A stretch of 16,393 nt of DNA, taken from assembly GCA_902489775.1 (NCBI GenBank), contig CABUBH010000041.1:1-16393 (forward strand), given 5' to 3'. Shown piece by piece: positions 7,140-14,903 of the stretch (position 1 is the stretch's first letter; each line of letters opens with the position of its first letter). The translations under genes were made by a program, and so were the position numbers. This DNA comes from an uncultured Collinsella sp. Lineage in GTDB: Bacteria > Actinomycetota > Coriobacteriia > Coriobacteriales > Coriobacteriaceae. The notes under the pieces are model-generated. The model made no database searches. It saw only the letters and a list, made by a program, of their open reading frames with translations, and was not told the origin of the DNA.

Positions 7140-7202
7140 TAGCCAAAGCAATCGTCATCCTCCTAAACGGGAAGATTCCGTCGATTGCGCCACGCGGACC
7201 GG

Positions 7203-8246
7203 CTACTCGAAGTATTGGAACTTATTCGTTGAGAAGGCGAAGGTTACGGTGAAGCCTTCGCCGGGCTCCGACGCTGCGGTGACGGCGATGCCCATTTTGG
7301 AGCATAGGCGTGCCACCAGGTAGAGGCCGATGCCCGTTGCGCGTTTGGTCGTGCGGCCGTTGTCGCCGGTAAAGCCCTTCTCGAACACGCGGGGCAGGTC
7401 AGCTGCGCTCACGCCGCAACCGTTGTCGGCAACGGTAAGCTCAATACGCTCGCTCGCCTGGCCTTCGTCCAGTAGCGCGCCCGAAAACGTAATCTTCGCA
7501 CCGTCCTCGCGCGCGTATTTAATGCTGTTCTGAATAAGTTGGCCCAGGATAAACTCGAGCCACTTCTCGTCGGTAAAGACCTCAAAATCGAGGTCCTCGC
7601 ACACCGGCGCCACATGCGCCGCGATGAGCTCGCGCGCGTTGGCCTTAATCGCGCCCGTCACCAGGGCCTTGAGGCTCCAGCGGCGAATCAGATAGTCGCG
7701 CTCCACGACTTCCGAGCGCGCATAGTAGAGCGCCTGGTCGATGTAGCGCTCCACGCGGGCCAGCTCGCGACCCAGGTCATCCACGCGCGATAGGTCGTCT
7801 TCGCTGCCGTCCAGGTTTTCCAAGATCAGATGGGCTGCCGCCAGGGGCAGCTTGGCCTCGTGAACCCAACTCTCGATATAGTCGCGATAGTCGTCGGTTT
7901 GACGGCGACCTTCGGCTACCTCATCACAAGCCGCCTTGCCCACGCGGCGCAGGACCTCGTACTCGAGCTCGCCCTCGGCATAGGTCGGACACTGCACCAT
8001 CTCCTGCACCCATGCGGGACTCTCGAGCTCCTCTGCCGCGCGCTCCAACTGACGCAGAAAACGGCGACGGCGAGCGTACTCGATCACGATGCCGAGCATA
8101 CCAAAGATAAAGGACACGCCGACCGCCACGACCACGCTAGAAACGGGTGCGCCGGCGACCGTCAGCACAAAGCAGCTCAGTAGCACGCCGCAGGTCCACA
8201 CGGCGACGGGAAGCAGCGCATCTTTAAAGAACTTGGCAAACGACAT
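7203..8246 (-). CDS. Sensor histidine kinase, BceS/GraS intramembrane-sensing type
   Basis: This membrane kinase phosphorylates the response regulator encoded just upstream. The 347-residue product has two closely spaced transmembrane helices (about 11-31 and 36-56) joined by only a few residues. It therefore has no extracellular sensor domain, the hallmark of BceS/GraS-like kinases. The H-box reads ESWVHEAKLPLAA (phospho-acceptor H129), followed by the N-box QLIQNSIKYAR (N240), DNGCGV (274-279) and the nucleotide-binding loop GFTGDNGRTTKRATGIGL. In Firmicutes such kinases work with a BceAB-type ABC transporter against bacitracin-like peptides; none is adjacent here. It starts 9 nt after the regulator's stop codon with an AGGGG ribosome site, so the two are co-transcribed. 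The stimulus is unknown. Confidence 0.93.
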   Translation of the reverse strand: MSFAKFFKDALLPVAVWTCGVLLSCFVLTVAGAPVSSVVVAVGVSFIFGMLGIVIEYARRRRFLRQLERAAEELESPAWVQEMVQCPTYAEGELEYEVLRRVGKAACDEVAEGRRQTDDYRDYIESWVHEAKLPLAAAHLILENLDGSEDDLSRVDDLGRELARVERYIDQALYYARSEVVERDYLIRRWSLKALVTGAIKANARELIAAHVAPVCEDLDFEVFTDEKWLEFILGQLIQNSIKYAREDGAKITFSGALLDEGQASERIELTVADNGCGVSAADLPRVFEKGFTGDNGRTTKRATGIGLYLVARLCSKMGIAVTAASEPGEGFTVTFAFSTNKFQYFE

Positions 8247-8255
8247 AGCCGGCCC

Positions 8256-8927
8256 CTAGACCGAATAGCCCTGGCCGCGGTGCGTGGTCAAATACCCCTT
8301 GATGCCGATTTTTTCGAGCGTGGCGCGCAGGCGGTTGATGTTGACGGTAAGCGTGTTGTCGTCCACGAAGGCGTCGGAGTCCCACAGATCCTGCATGATG
8401 GCCGGACGCGAGACGATCTTGCCCGCGCGACCCAAGAGCAGCGAAAGGATACGCAGCTCGTTTTTGGTGAGCTCGGTACTGTCGCCGGTTGCCGTATTGG
8501 TGACCATAGAGCGGGCGAGGTCGAGCTCCAGTCCCTTGTGGACGAGCGTGCTGCGCTCGCCTGCCGCCGCGGTGCGACGCAGCAAGGCATTGATGCGCGC
8601 CACGAGCACACGGGCGCTGTAGGGCTTGGGAACAAAGTCGTCCGCGCCGAGCGTCATGGCCATGACCTCGTCGATCTCGGTCGCGCGCGACGTAAGGACG
8701 ATGATGGGAACCTCGGATTCGCGGCGAACCTCGTGGCAGATATGCTGGCCGTCCTTGACGGGAAGCGTGAGGTCGAGCAGCACCAGGTCGGGCGCGGCGG
8801 CGAGAATATCGCGCGAGACATGCTCAAACGATTCGCATGTCTCAACCTCAAAACCGGCGCGGGCAAGGATGTCGACAAGCTCACGACGAATGGGCTCGTC
8901 GTCCTCAACGACATAGATCAGCGCCAT
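8256..8927 (-). CDS. OmpR/PhoB-family response regulator, partner of the downstream kinase
   Basis: This cytoplasmic transcription factor is activated by phosphorylation. The 223-residue product has a receiver domain (about 1-115) with the acidic pocket VVEDDE (E8, D9, D10), phospho-acceptor D52 in LLDLTLP, T79 and K101. The C-terminal winged-helix domain includes ELTKNELRILSLL and the DNA-recognition region VDDNTLTVNINRLRATLE, ending in the GYSV typical of the family. The ATG at 8927 gives the standard N-terminus MALIYVVEDDE and has GAGGGGAG upstream; the longer in-frame start at 9059 would add 44 unrelated residues. The gene order regulator then kinase, and the kinase type, point to the BceR/GraR group. 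Targets cannot be seen. Confidence 0.93.
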   Translation of the reverse strand: MALIYVVEDDEPIRRELVDILARAGFEVETCESFEHVSRDILAAAPDLVLLDLTLPVKDGQHICHEVRRESEVPIIVLTSRATEIDEVMAMTLGADDFVPKPYSARVLVARINALLRRTAAAGERSTLVHKGLELDLARSMVTNTATGDSTELTKNELRILSLLLGRAGKIVSRPAIMQDLWDSDAFVDDNTLTVNINRLRATLEKIGIKGYLTTHRGQGYSV

Positions 8928-8996
8928 GGATTCCACTCCCCTCTTGGTTGTCTTGCCACCATTATGGCTGCGGAGCCGCAGGTATGCGCCTCGCGC

Positions 8997-9050
8997 GTCA
9001 CCAAGGTGACAGAACTGTTCGCGAGCGGCAGGGGCTTGCCCCTCGCTCGC
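8997..9050. promoter_or_regulatory. Dyad and strong hairpin upstream of the response regulator
   Basis: GTCACC-AA-GGTGAC at 8997-9010 is a short dyad that could be a binding site. At 9021-9050, GCGAGCG pairs with CGCTCGC and, inside a 2-nt bulge, AGGGG pairs with CCCCT around CTTG. Neither side of this hairpin has a T run. It lies between the unrecognised gene at 9101 and the regulator, so it may terminate the former weakly or sit in the leader of the latter. Confidence 0.3.
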
Positions 9051-9100
9051 AACGGGCACGGGAGTTAAATGAGTTTTTTATCCCGTCCCAGAAACATCAT

Positions 9101-9832
9101 TTAGCGGCGGGCGCGAAGCTTTTCGTAGCCGTCGGCAAAGAAGGCGACCGTGGCGGCGTCGGCCTCCGCGGCGTCTGTCTCGGTTGCGGGGACCACGCCG
9201 TGCTCGTCGCTCACCAGGAACAAGGCGCCCTTGAGCTGCGCGGGAATGTCTACGCGCGTGACTGGGATGCCCTTGGTCTGGGCCAGCTGTTCGATGAGCG
9301 TCGCCGTGCCGCACAGGCACTCGTCCGCCGGCGCCACAAAGGCAAGCTCGCCGTTGTTGACGGCAGCGAGCAGCTCGGGCGCCACGCCGGTCTCGTCGGC
9401 CTCGGAGCGAGCCTCGGCAGAACGGGCACGCAGCGTCTTGGCCGACGTGTCGGCCAGCGGCTCGTACTCCCCCACCGTCATGGCGGCGTTGCCGTTGATA
9501 TCGATCACCAGCATGAGCACGCCGTCGCGGGCGGTGTAGTCGCCCTCGGCAAGTGACCACTCAACGTGCTGCTTGGCCCAGCTGAGCATGTTATGGGTAA
9601 GTGGTTCGCCCTGCACCAGGCGCTCAGACAGCGCGCGGATGTGACGGTTGAGCATGGGCACCTTTTTGTTGGACATGCGCCAACGGCAGATGAGCGCGGG
9701 CTTGTCGAGCGTGAACTTCTCGACCGCCTCCTGATTGGCGCAAAAGTCCTCGTACGCACGCTGATCCTCGGCATTACCAAACAGCTCGGCATCATCAATC
9801 TGGGGCATGGTTGTACCTTTCGTGTTAGTCAT
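9101..9832 (-). CDS. Conserved-looking protein of unknown function
   Basis: I do not recognise a family in this 243-residue product. It is soluble-looking, with no signal peptide or membrane segment, and acidic overall. Visible features are a core with hydrophobic strands (GVLMLVIDING, about 103-113, and GALFLVSDEHGVV), an Ala/Glu/Ser-rich linker (about 130-152) and a short CLCG motif. It has some likeness in layout to SseB-type proteins, but no signature I can rely on. Codon use and composition match neighbours, so it is probably a real native gene. Two starts are possible: ATG 9832, with AGAGGACGG before it and a TATAAG box 8 nt upstream (possibly leaderless), and ATG 9808, with GAAAGG upstream. 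It is transcribed alone, just after the purH terminator. Confidence 0.75.
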   Translation of the reverse strand: MTNTKGTTMPQIDDAELFGNAEDQRAYEDFCANQEAVEKFTLDKPALICRWRMSNKKVPMLNRHIRALSERLVQGEPLTHNMLSWAKQHVEWSLAEGDYTARDGVLMLVIDINGNAAMTVGEYEPLADTSAKTLRARSAEARSEADETGVAPELLAAVNNGELAFVAPADECLCGTATLIEQLAQTKGIPVTRVDIPAQLKGALFLVSDEHGVVPATETDAAEADAATVAFFADGYEKLRARR

Positions 9833-9840
9833 TCCGTCCT

Positions 9841-9846
9841 CTTATA
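9841..9846 (-). promoter_or_regulatory. -10 box for the 9101-9832 gene
   Basis: TATAAG on the minus strand ends 8 nt before the ATG at 9832, so transcription would start at or one base before that codon. It lies four bases after the T run of the purH terminator, so the -35 region must fall within the terminator hairpin itself. Confidence 0.45.
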
Positions 9847-9884
9847 CCAAAAAGACGGCCCTCCAAACGGAGCAGCCGTCTTTT
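9847..9884 (-). terminator. Rho-independent terminator of purH
   Basis: Bases 9850-9859 pair perfectly with 9875-9884, and 9861-9864 with 9869-9872 around an AAAC loop. On the minus strand the stem merges into TTTTT. It starts 29 nt after the purH stop codon. Confidence 0.88.
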
Positions 9885-9913
9885 GCAGAGATTATTTTGT
9901 CCCGGGGCGAAAC

Positions 9914-11521
9914 TTAGTGCCTAAAGTGGCGGGCGCCCGTAAAGACCATCGCAATACCATGCTCGTTGCAGGCCTGGACGCTCTCGTCGTCGCGCTTGGA
10001 GCCGCCGGGCTGAATGATGCAGGTCACGCCGTGCGCGGCAAGCACGTCGACGTTGTCGCGGAACGGGAAGAATGCGTCGCTTGCGCAGGCAAAGCCGCCC
10101 TTCTCCACGCCCTCGCGCTCGCAGAAGTCCTCGGCACGCTCGCAGGCCAGCAGCGCAGAGTCAACGCGGTTGGGCTGACCCGGACCCATGCCAATGCCGG
10201 CCTTGCCCTTGGAGACCAGGATGGCATTGGACTTAACGCCCTTGCAGACCTTCCAGGCAAACTCGAGCTCGGCCATCTCGGCGTCGGTGGGCTTGCGGTC
10301 GGTGGGGAACGTAAAGGTCGCGGGGTCCTCGGTCACATGGTCGACTTCCTGCACCAGCATGCCGCCGTCGACGGAGCGCAGCTCCACCTGGGCGCCGTGG
10401 TCCACGCCGCCGGTAGCCAGCACGCGCAGGTTGGGGCGCTTAGCCATGCGCTCGAGCGCCTCATCGGTGTAGCTCGGGGCGATGATGACCTCGACGAACT
10501 GCTTGTTCTGATCGGCGAAGTGCTCAACCAGATCAAAGGGAACCTCGCGGTTGCAGGCGATGATGCCGCCGAAGGCGCTCTTGGGATCGCAGGCGAAGGC
10601 GCGGTCGTAGGCGGCCGTGATGTCCTCGGCAACGGCGGAACCGCAGGGGTTCTGGTGCTTGAGAATCACGCAGGCCGGCTCGTCGAACTCGCGGACCAGG
10701 TTCCAGGCGGCATCGGCATCCAGATAGTTGTTGTAGCTGAGCGGCTTGCCCTGGATCTGCTCGGAGCCCACAAGCGGGAACTGAGAGCTCGCGGTGTTCT
10801 CGCAGCCCTCGGCAAAGCGATAGACCGTGGCCTTCTGCTGCGGGTTCTCGCCATAGCGCAGGTCGTCGACCTTCTCCAGCGAAATTTCGAGCTTGGCAGA
10901 GGTATCCGCCACGTCGCTTGCCTGGGCGGCAAGCCAGCGGGAGATGGCCGTGTCGTAGGCGGCGGTGGTCTGGTAGACCTTCACCTGCAGGCGGCGACGG
11001 GTGGAAAGCGTGGTGCAGCCACCGGTCTCGCGCATCTCGGCCAGGACGGCATCATAGTCGGCCGGGTCGGAAATGACGGTAACGCTCGCGGCGTTCTTAG
11101 CGGCAGAGCGCAGCATGGAGGGACCACCGATATCGATGTGCTCGATGGCATCCGCGAAGGTGACCTCGGGGTTGGCGACGGTCTTCTCGAACTCGTACAG
11201 GTTGACGACGACCAGGTCGATCAGCTTAATGCCGTGCTGAGCGGCCTCCTGCATGTGCTGCTCGGAATCGCGACGGGCAAGCAGTGCGCCGTGAACCTTG
11301 GGATGCAGCGTCTTGACGCGGCCGTCCATCATCTCGGGATAGCCCGTGAACTCCTCGATGGGGGTTACGGGAACGCCCGCGTCCTCGATGGCACGAGCCG
11401 TGCCGCCCGTAGAGATGATCTCGACGCCAAAGTCGTCAACCAGCGTCCGTGCGAAATCGACGACGCCCGTCTTATCGGTAACCGAGATCAACGCGCGTGC
11501 GATCTTCACATCAGATCCCAT
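9914..11521 (-). CDS. purH: Bifunctional AICAR formyltransferase / IMP cyclohydrolase
   Basis: This cytoplasmic enzyme carries out the last two steps of de novo IMP synthesis: formylation of AICAR with 10-formyl-tetrahydrofolate, then ring closure. The 535-residue product has the usual length. The N-terminal cyclohydrolase (MGS-like) domain shows STGGTARAIEDAGV (37-50), GYPEMMDGRVKTLHPK (60-75) and IDIGGPSMLRSAAKN (129-143). The formyltransferase domain shows RYGENPQQKA (222-231), the catalytic Lys-His in KHQNPCGSA (288-296), KSAFGGIIACNR (314-325) and the terminal GGSKRDDE and FTGARHFRH. AGGAGG lies 5 nt upstream of the ATG. It is not clustered with other purine genes and has its own terminator. 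An inverted repeat about 75-96 nt upstream may be a regulatory site. Confidence 0.98.
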   Translation of the reverse strand: MGSDVKIARALISVTDKTGVVDFARTLVDDFGVEIISTGGTARAIEDAGVPVTPIEEFTGYPEMMDGRVKTLHPKVHGALLARRDSEQHMQEAAQHGIKLIDLVVVNLYEFEKTVANPEVTFADAIEHIDIGGPSMLRSAAKNAASVTVISDPADYDAVLAEMRETGGCTTLSTRRRLQVKVYQTTAAYDTAISRWLAAQASDVADTSAKLEISLEKVDDLRYGENPQQKATVYRFAEGCENTASSQFPLVGSEQIQGKPLSYNNYLDADAAWNLVREFDEPACVILKHQNPCGSAVAEDITAAYDRAFACDPKSAFGGIIACNREVPFDLVEHFADQNKQFVEVIIAPSYTDEALERMAKRPNLRVLATGGVDHGAQVELRSVDGGMLVQEVDHVTEDPATFTFPTDRKPTDAEMAELEFAWKVCKGVKSNAILVSKGKAGIGMGPGQPNRVDSALLACERAEDFCEREGVEKGGFACASDAFFPFRDNVDVLAAHGVTCIIQPGGSKRDDESVQACNEHGIAMVFTGARHFRH

Positions 11522-11595
11522 GCAGTCCTCCTGTCTGGTACGCCGCCGTGCTCTGTGAGTCGGTGATACGTCGATCTGCAGCGCTCGCGCAGCGG

Positions 11596-11617
11596 CATTG
11601 AAAATACTGATTCAATG
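11596..11617. promoter_or_regulatory. Inverted repeat upstream of purH, possible operator
   Basis: CATTGAA and TTCAATG are perfect 7-bp inverted half-sites with an 8-bp spacer. A TATTTT on the minus strand inside it could be a poor -10 box for purH. Immediately beyond, GCGCATCGA is repeated in tandem (11620-11637). The size and position suit a repressor site, but it does not match a purine operator I can name. Confidence 0.35.
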
Positions 11618-11798
11618 TAGCGCATCGAGCGCATCGATGCACCCCGCAACGGGCGCATGTGCAGAAAAAGTTTGCGAGCAGAGGGGATGGGCACGGCACC
11701 GGGCACGGTGAGTTCATGGAACACAGGGGCACCATAATTAGATGCCAATAGCGTGGTAGAACTGTGCTCGATATGCATCCGCAAAAGAAAGAGGCACC

Positions 11799-12440
11799 AT
11801 GGTCTCGCGGGTTCTCTACCGACCGTTTGATACCGAAGACTTCGACGCCATCGCGCTGATTCTGCAGCAGCTTTGGCATAACAATTCGGATAACGATGAG
11901 TACAACCGCCTTGAGGCCGCGTGCGACCTCGCCTATTGCCTTTCTTCATCGACGTTTTCGCAGGTTGCCGTAATTGACGGCGAGGCGCGCGGCATTTCGC
12001 TTGCGCGTGCGGGACAGACCGCCAGCGCCAGCATCGACGAACATTGGATGGACGCCGAGCGCGCGCTCCTATCCCAAATGCGCGAGCTGGAGCCCAATGC
12101 GTGCGCCGAGTATCTTTCGTTTGTGCGAGCCACGATCCGGACCAATAATCGTCTGCTCGAAAGCAGTCCGCTGCCGCATGACAACGAGGTCACGCTGCTT
12201 GCCGTGGACCAGGACGTTCATGGCTTGGGCGTTGGAACGGTGCTGCTTGATGCCGCGATTTCGCACCTGTCCTCACGCGGGGCAACCAAGGCACACCTGT
12301 ATACCGACTCTGACTGCTCTTGGAAGTTCTACGAGCTGCACGGCTTTAAGCGCACAGCCACGCACCGCGCCAGCCGAGAAGAGCGCCGTCGCGACATGCC
12401 GCGCGAAAGCTTCCTCTACGAGCTAGATCTAACAGCATAG
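11799..12440 (+). CDS. GNAT-family N-acetyltransferase
   Basis: The protein is predicted to transfer an acetyl group from acetyl-CoA to an amine; the substrate is not evident. The 213-residue product is a single GNAT domain with an ordinary N-terminus. Motif A, the acetyl-CoA pyrophosphate-binding loop, is at about 131-150 (VTLLAVDQDVHGLGVGTVLL), with His141 in the position usually held by Gln/Arg in the Q/RxxGxG/A pattern. Motif B follows as FYELHGFKRT (177-186). An AAGAGG ribosome site lies 4-5 nt before the ATG. The gene stands alone between divergent purH and convergent DUF2207. CATAAT at 11733-11738 is a possible -10, without a clear -35. Confidence 0.88.
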   Translation: MVSRVLYRPFDTEDFDAIALILQQLWHNNSDNDEYNRLEAACDLAYCLSSSTFSQVAVIDGEARGISLARAGQTASASIDEHWMDAERALLSQMRELEPNACAEYLSFVRATIRTNNRLLESSPLPHDNEVTLLAVDQDVHGLGVGTVLLDAAISHLSSRGATKAHLYTDSDCSWKFYELHGFKRTATHRASREERRRDMPRESFLYELDLTA

Positions 12441-12459
12441 GCCCGTCAGCGGCCACAAC

Positions 12460-12490
12460 CTAGTCGTTTAAGAACGTCCCCAACGACTAG
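12460..12490. repeat. Hairpin with AACGTCCC loop, copy A
   Basis: CTAGTCGTT (12460-12468) pairs perfectly with AACGACTAG (12482-12490) around a 13-nt loop TAAGAACGTCCCC. The loop motif recurs, on the opposite strand, in the loop of a hairpin with a different stem at 14904-14934. It lies 20 nt after the acetyltransferase stop codon but has no T run, so it is unlikely to be a standard terminator. Confidence 0.6.
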
Positions 12491-12494
12491 TCTG

Positions 12495-12740
12495 AAGGGG
12501 CTGTGGGCAAAAAAGGGCAAATATGAGTACTGTTACCTTTTTAGTGGCAGCAAATTTGAGTAATTTCGGGTCCGCTCGACATGACAATACGTTGTGCAAG
12601 CCAACGTTCCTCCCCATATGTAGAATAAAAGGGGTCCCTAACGAGAAGTATTCTCATTAGCGATCCCTTTTTAAGCCCAAAGATATGTGACCGGCAAGGC
12701 AACAGTACTCATATTTGGCGTTTTTTGCCCACTGCCCCTT
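12495..12740. mobile_element. MITE-like foldback element without a gene
   Basis: Terminal inverted repeats of 43 bp (12495-12537 and 12698-12740) match at 39 positions and enclose 160 bases without a recognisable gene. The element is much poorer in G+C than its neighbours (27 of 60 bases in 12541-12600). The arms contain ATATGAGTACTGTT. Length, long inverted ends, lack of coding sequence and odd composition fit a non-autonomous foldback or MITE-like element, but no clear target-site duplication was seen. It fills the space between convergent genes, with an inner hairpin at 12627-12672. Confidence 0.55.
12627..12672 (+). terminator. Terminator-like hairpin inside the foldback element
   Basis: Bases 12627-12647 pair with 12651-12671 (18 of 21 positions, one of the exceptions a G-U) around a GTA loop. 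Five T close the right arm (12668-12672), and the A run on the left makes it workable in both directions. It could end the acetyltransferase transcript, about 190 nt past its stop. Confidence 0.5.
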
Positions 12741-12789
12741 TTGACGGAGCAAAACGTAGAAAGATCGGCCCATCTCGGCGCATAAGAAT

Positions 12790-12831
12790 GGGACGAGCTC
12801 TCCCCGACGACTGTCGAGAAAAGCCCATCCC
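12790..12831 (-). terminator. 19-bp RNA hairpin just downstream of the DUF2207 gene
   Basis: Read on the minus strand, 12831-12813 pairs with 12808-12790 through 19 consecutive pairs, including five or so G-U wobbles, around an AGTC loop. On the plus strand the wobbles become C-A mismatches. The helix is therefore a feature of the leftward transcript, starting 14 nt after the DUF2207 stop codon. Only a weak T-rich stretch (ATTCTTAT) follows, so termination is likely but not certain. Confidence 0.55.
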
Positions 12832-12845
12832 GTAAAATACGACCG

Positions 12846-14789
12846 TTAGAACGTTCCGCCGCCGCCTCCGCCGGCGCCGCCTCCGCCACCTCCGGAGAAA
12901 CCGCCGCCTCCGCCGCCGCTCGAGCTATCAGAGCTCGATGCCAGCTCACGGATGGTTTCGTGATACACGTCATCAAACGAATCGAGCGGCGACTCGTTGC
13001 CGTAATGATGGTAGTACCACCAGTAGCAGGGATAGTTGTCGTAGAAGTCGTCGCTGTCGCGCAGATCGGCAGGTACAGCCTCGGCAAGCTGGCGCAGCAC
13101 TTCCTTGGAAACGCCCAGCGCCACGCCCATCACCAGCAGTTTGTTCCACAGAATCAGATCGCCCGGGACGGCCTCCTTAAGGCGCGTAAAATCCTCGAGC
13201 CAATGCTTAAGCGCCTTGCAGCGCGCCGCAACCTCGGCACCCTCCGGCGTATAGCGACGGAAGGTGAGACTTACGCCAATGCCTACAAGTACGATGGGCA
13301 CCGAGATAACCGCGGCGATAACGTTTGCCTGCGCAGCATCGGTAAAGAAAATGGATCCGATGGGAATAAAGGCGATTAAAATGCCCAGGACCAGGCCAAA
13401 CACCATTGCGACAATGCCGTCCGAAGCCACGTACTCGCAATCGGCCAGCTCTCCCTTAACGGTGTTCTGATAGTCCTCGAGTTTGTCACCGACGGGCACG
13501 GTGTGCTGCTTGACATAGTGCTGCAGCTCATCGAACGTGCGCGAACGGTCGCCGTTTTCATCGGGCTTAACGCCGGCAAAGAAGACCTTGAGCACTGCGC
13601 GGTCGACGCTGTCCTTCTTGACCGACTTCCAGCCTGCATCGCTTACCGTCACGCGATACGTCTGTTCCTCTTTCTCGCGCCCCAGCAGGCCCTTCTTGGT
13701 CTCGATCGCTTCCTCAAGCTTGATCACACGATCGTCGGTAAGCTTCATAAGCGTGGCGATATATGCCTGATCGGGTACATCGTTCCAGCTCATAAGGGCC
13801 GAGAGCACGGCGGGATGGTCGGCCGAGGGCACGTCACGGAAGTAATCGTCTTGGAAGAGTGGCTTGGGCTTGGGCTTACGTAGCTTGAGCACCACGATTA
13901 CGCCGGTGAAGGCCACCGCCGCGACAACACTTACCGCGGCAAGTGCATTTGCGATCATGCGCGCGTGCTCACGACGGGCGTTGGCCTCGTCGGCCCACTG
14001 TTTCTCCTCGCTCAGGATTGTCGGCATGCGCTCGTCACCCGAGGCGGCAAGCTGCGGCACCCAATCGCTGGGGAAGGCGATGCGCGCCTCGGCAAACTCG
14101 CCCTCGTGCACGCAAGGGATGGTATAGGTGACCATGGGCTCGTTCTCGTCGAGCGACACGTCGCCTGTTAGCGGACCATGGCCCCATGCGCGGAAGTTAT
14201 CGCCCTTAGTCGCCGCCGTCCCGGCAGCGGCGTTTGCGAAGTAGACCTCCATCTCCACGTCATCGGAATCGGCAGACCAGCCGTTGCGCACAAACTTCCA
14301 GTAGAGCTCGGCGGTATCGGCCCAGTTCATGACCGCGCCGGTCATGGTGTAGCTCACGTAATAGATGGCGCTGTCGCCGCTTTCGTGGGGGCTAAACACC
14401 TTGATTCTTACGCTGCCATCGGATTGCTCCACCGTGTAGACGCCAGAGTCGCCTTTGTTCGCGCTGCCAACCTCACTAAACGCGGCGTCGTCTTCCTCGA
14501 CGCTCAGCACGCTAACGCCCACCGAGTCGCCTTGCTGATTGGAGCCGGTATTGATATCCCAGTACACGCCGTTGATGTCGTCGTCGAAATCAAACTGGCG
14601 CCCCTCGATCACGGTCAGCGAGCCATCGGCCTCGACCGTGGCCCCAATGTAGGTTTGACTCATGGAGTAGCCGTCGGCACGCGCAACGGCGGGCAACAGC
14701 AACAGCGCGCATGTGACGAGCGCGCAGACGGAAGCGAACCGCACAAACAGGCGGCGCTGCCGGCTTGTTTTGGCAACGGGAGTGTTCAT
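12846..14789 (-). CDS. DUF2207-family membrane protein with polyglycine tail
   Basis: The function of the family is unknown. The 647-residue product begins with a signal peptide (basic MNTPVAKTSRQRR, hydrophobic core about 17-35, likely cut near ARA-D at 38-39). An extracellular beta-rich DUF2207 domain follows (about 40-250). Then come a transmembrane helix (about 279-302), a cytoplasmic region with KPKPKPLF and EEAIETKKGLLG, two more membrane helices (about 458-480 and 488-510), a soluble segment, and a C-terminal tail of three glycine runs ending in TF. This matches the usual DUF2207 plan, including the glycine-rich end. The ATG at 14789 is preferred: it has AAAGGA about 8 nt upstream and gives a clean signal peptide, whereas the longer start at 14987 does not. 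Monocistronic by context. Confidence 0.88.
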   Translation of the reverse strand: MNTPVAKTSRQRRLFVRFASVCALVTCALLLLPAVARADGYSMSQTYIGATVEADGSLTVIEGRQFDFDDDINGVYWDINTGSNQQGDSVGVSVLSVEEDDAAFSEVGSANKGDSGVYTVEQSDGSVRIKVFSPHESGDSAIYYVSYTMTGAVMNWADTAELYWKFVRNGWSADSDDVEMEVYFANAAAGTAATKGDNFRAWGHGPLTGDVSLDENEPMVTYTIPCVHEGEFAEARIAFPSDWVPQLAASGDERMPTILSEEKQWADEANARREHARMIANALAAVSVVAAVAFTGVIVVLKLRKPKPKPLFQDDYFRDVPSADHPAVLSALMSWNDVPDQAYIATLMKLTDDRVIKLEEAIETKKGLLGREKEEQTYRVTVSDAGWKSVKKDSVDRAVLKVFFAGVKPDENGDRSRTFDELQHYVKQHTVPVGDKLEDYQNTVKGELADCEYVASDGIVAMVFGLVLGILIAFIPIGSIFFTDAAQANVIAAVISVPIVLVGIGVSLTFRRYTPEGAEVAARCKALKHWLEDFTRLKEAVPGDLILWNKLLVMGVALGVSKEVLRQLAEAVPADLRDSDDFYDNYPCYWWYYHHYGNESPLDSFDDVYHETIRELASSSDSSSGGGGGGFSGGGGGGAGGGGGGTF

Positions 14790-14903
14790 AGGCACATCCT
14801 TTATCTGTGGTACCAACAGCGTAATTGTCCCACGTTTGCGGCTGCACATGACGAATATCTCGGCAACCGGAGCGCCAGACGGGACGAAAGTCACCTCCGC
14901 ACC

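Noticed and set aside
7148..7188. GCAATCG/CGATTGC inverted repeat after the kinase gene as a terminator
   Set aside because: The 7-bp stem has a 27-nt loop and no T run; too weak to call.
8928..9059. Longer response regulator start at 9059
   Set aside because: The extra 44 residues do not belong to a receiver domain, and this stretch contains hairpins typical of non-coding DNA.
9566..11566. 666-codon plus-strand open frame
   Set aside because: It is antisense to purH and the start of the gene at 9101-9832; its product has no recognisable domain and arises from G+C-rich codon structure on the other strand.
12849..12920. Trinucleotide-like CCGCCG repeat resembling a microsatellite
   Set aside because: It is the in-frame codon run for the glycine tail of the DUF2207 protein, a known trait of the family.
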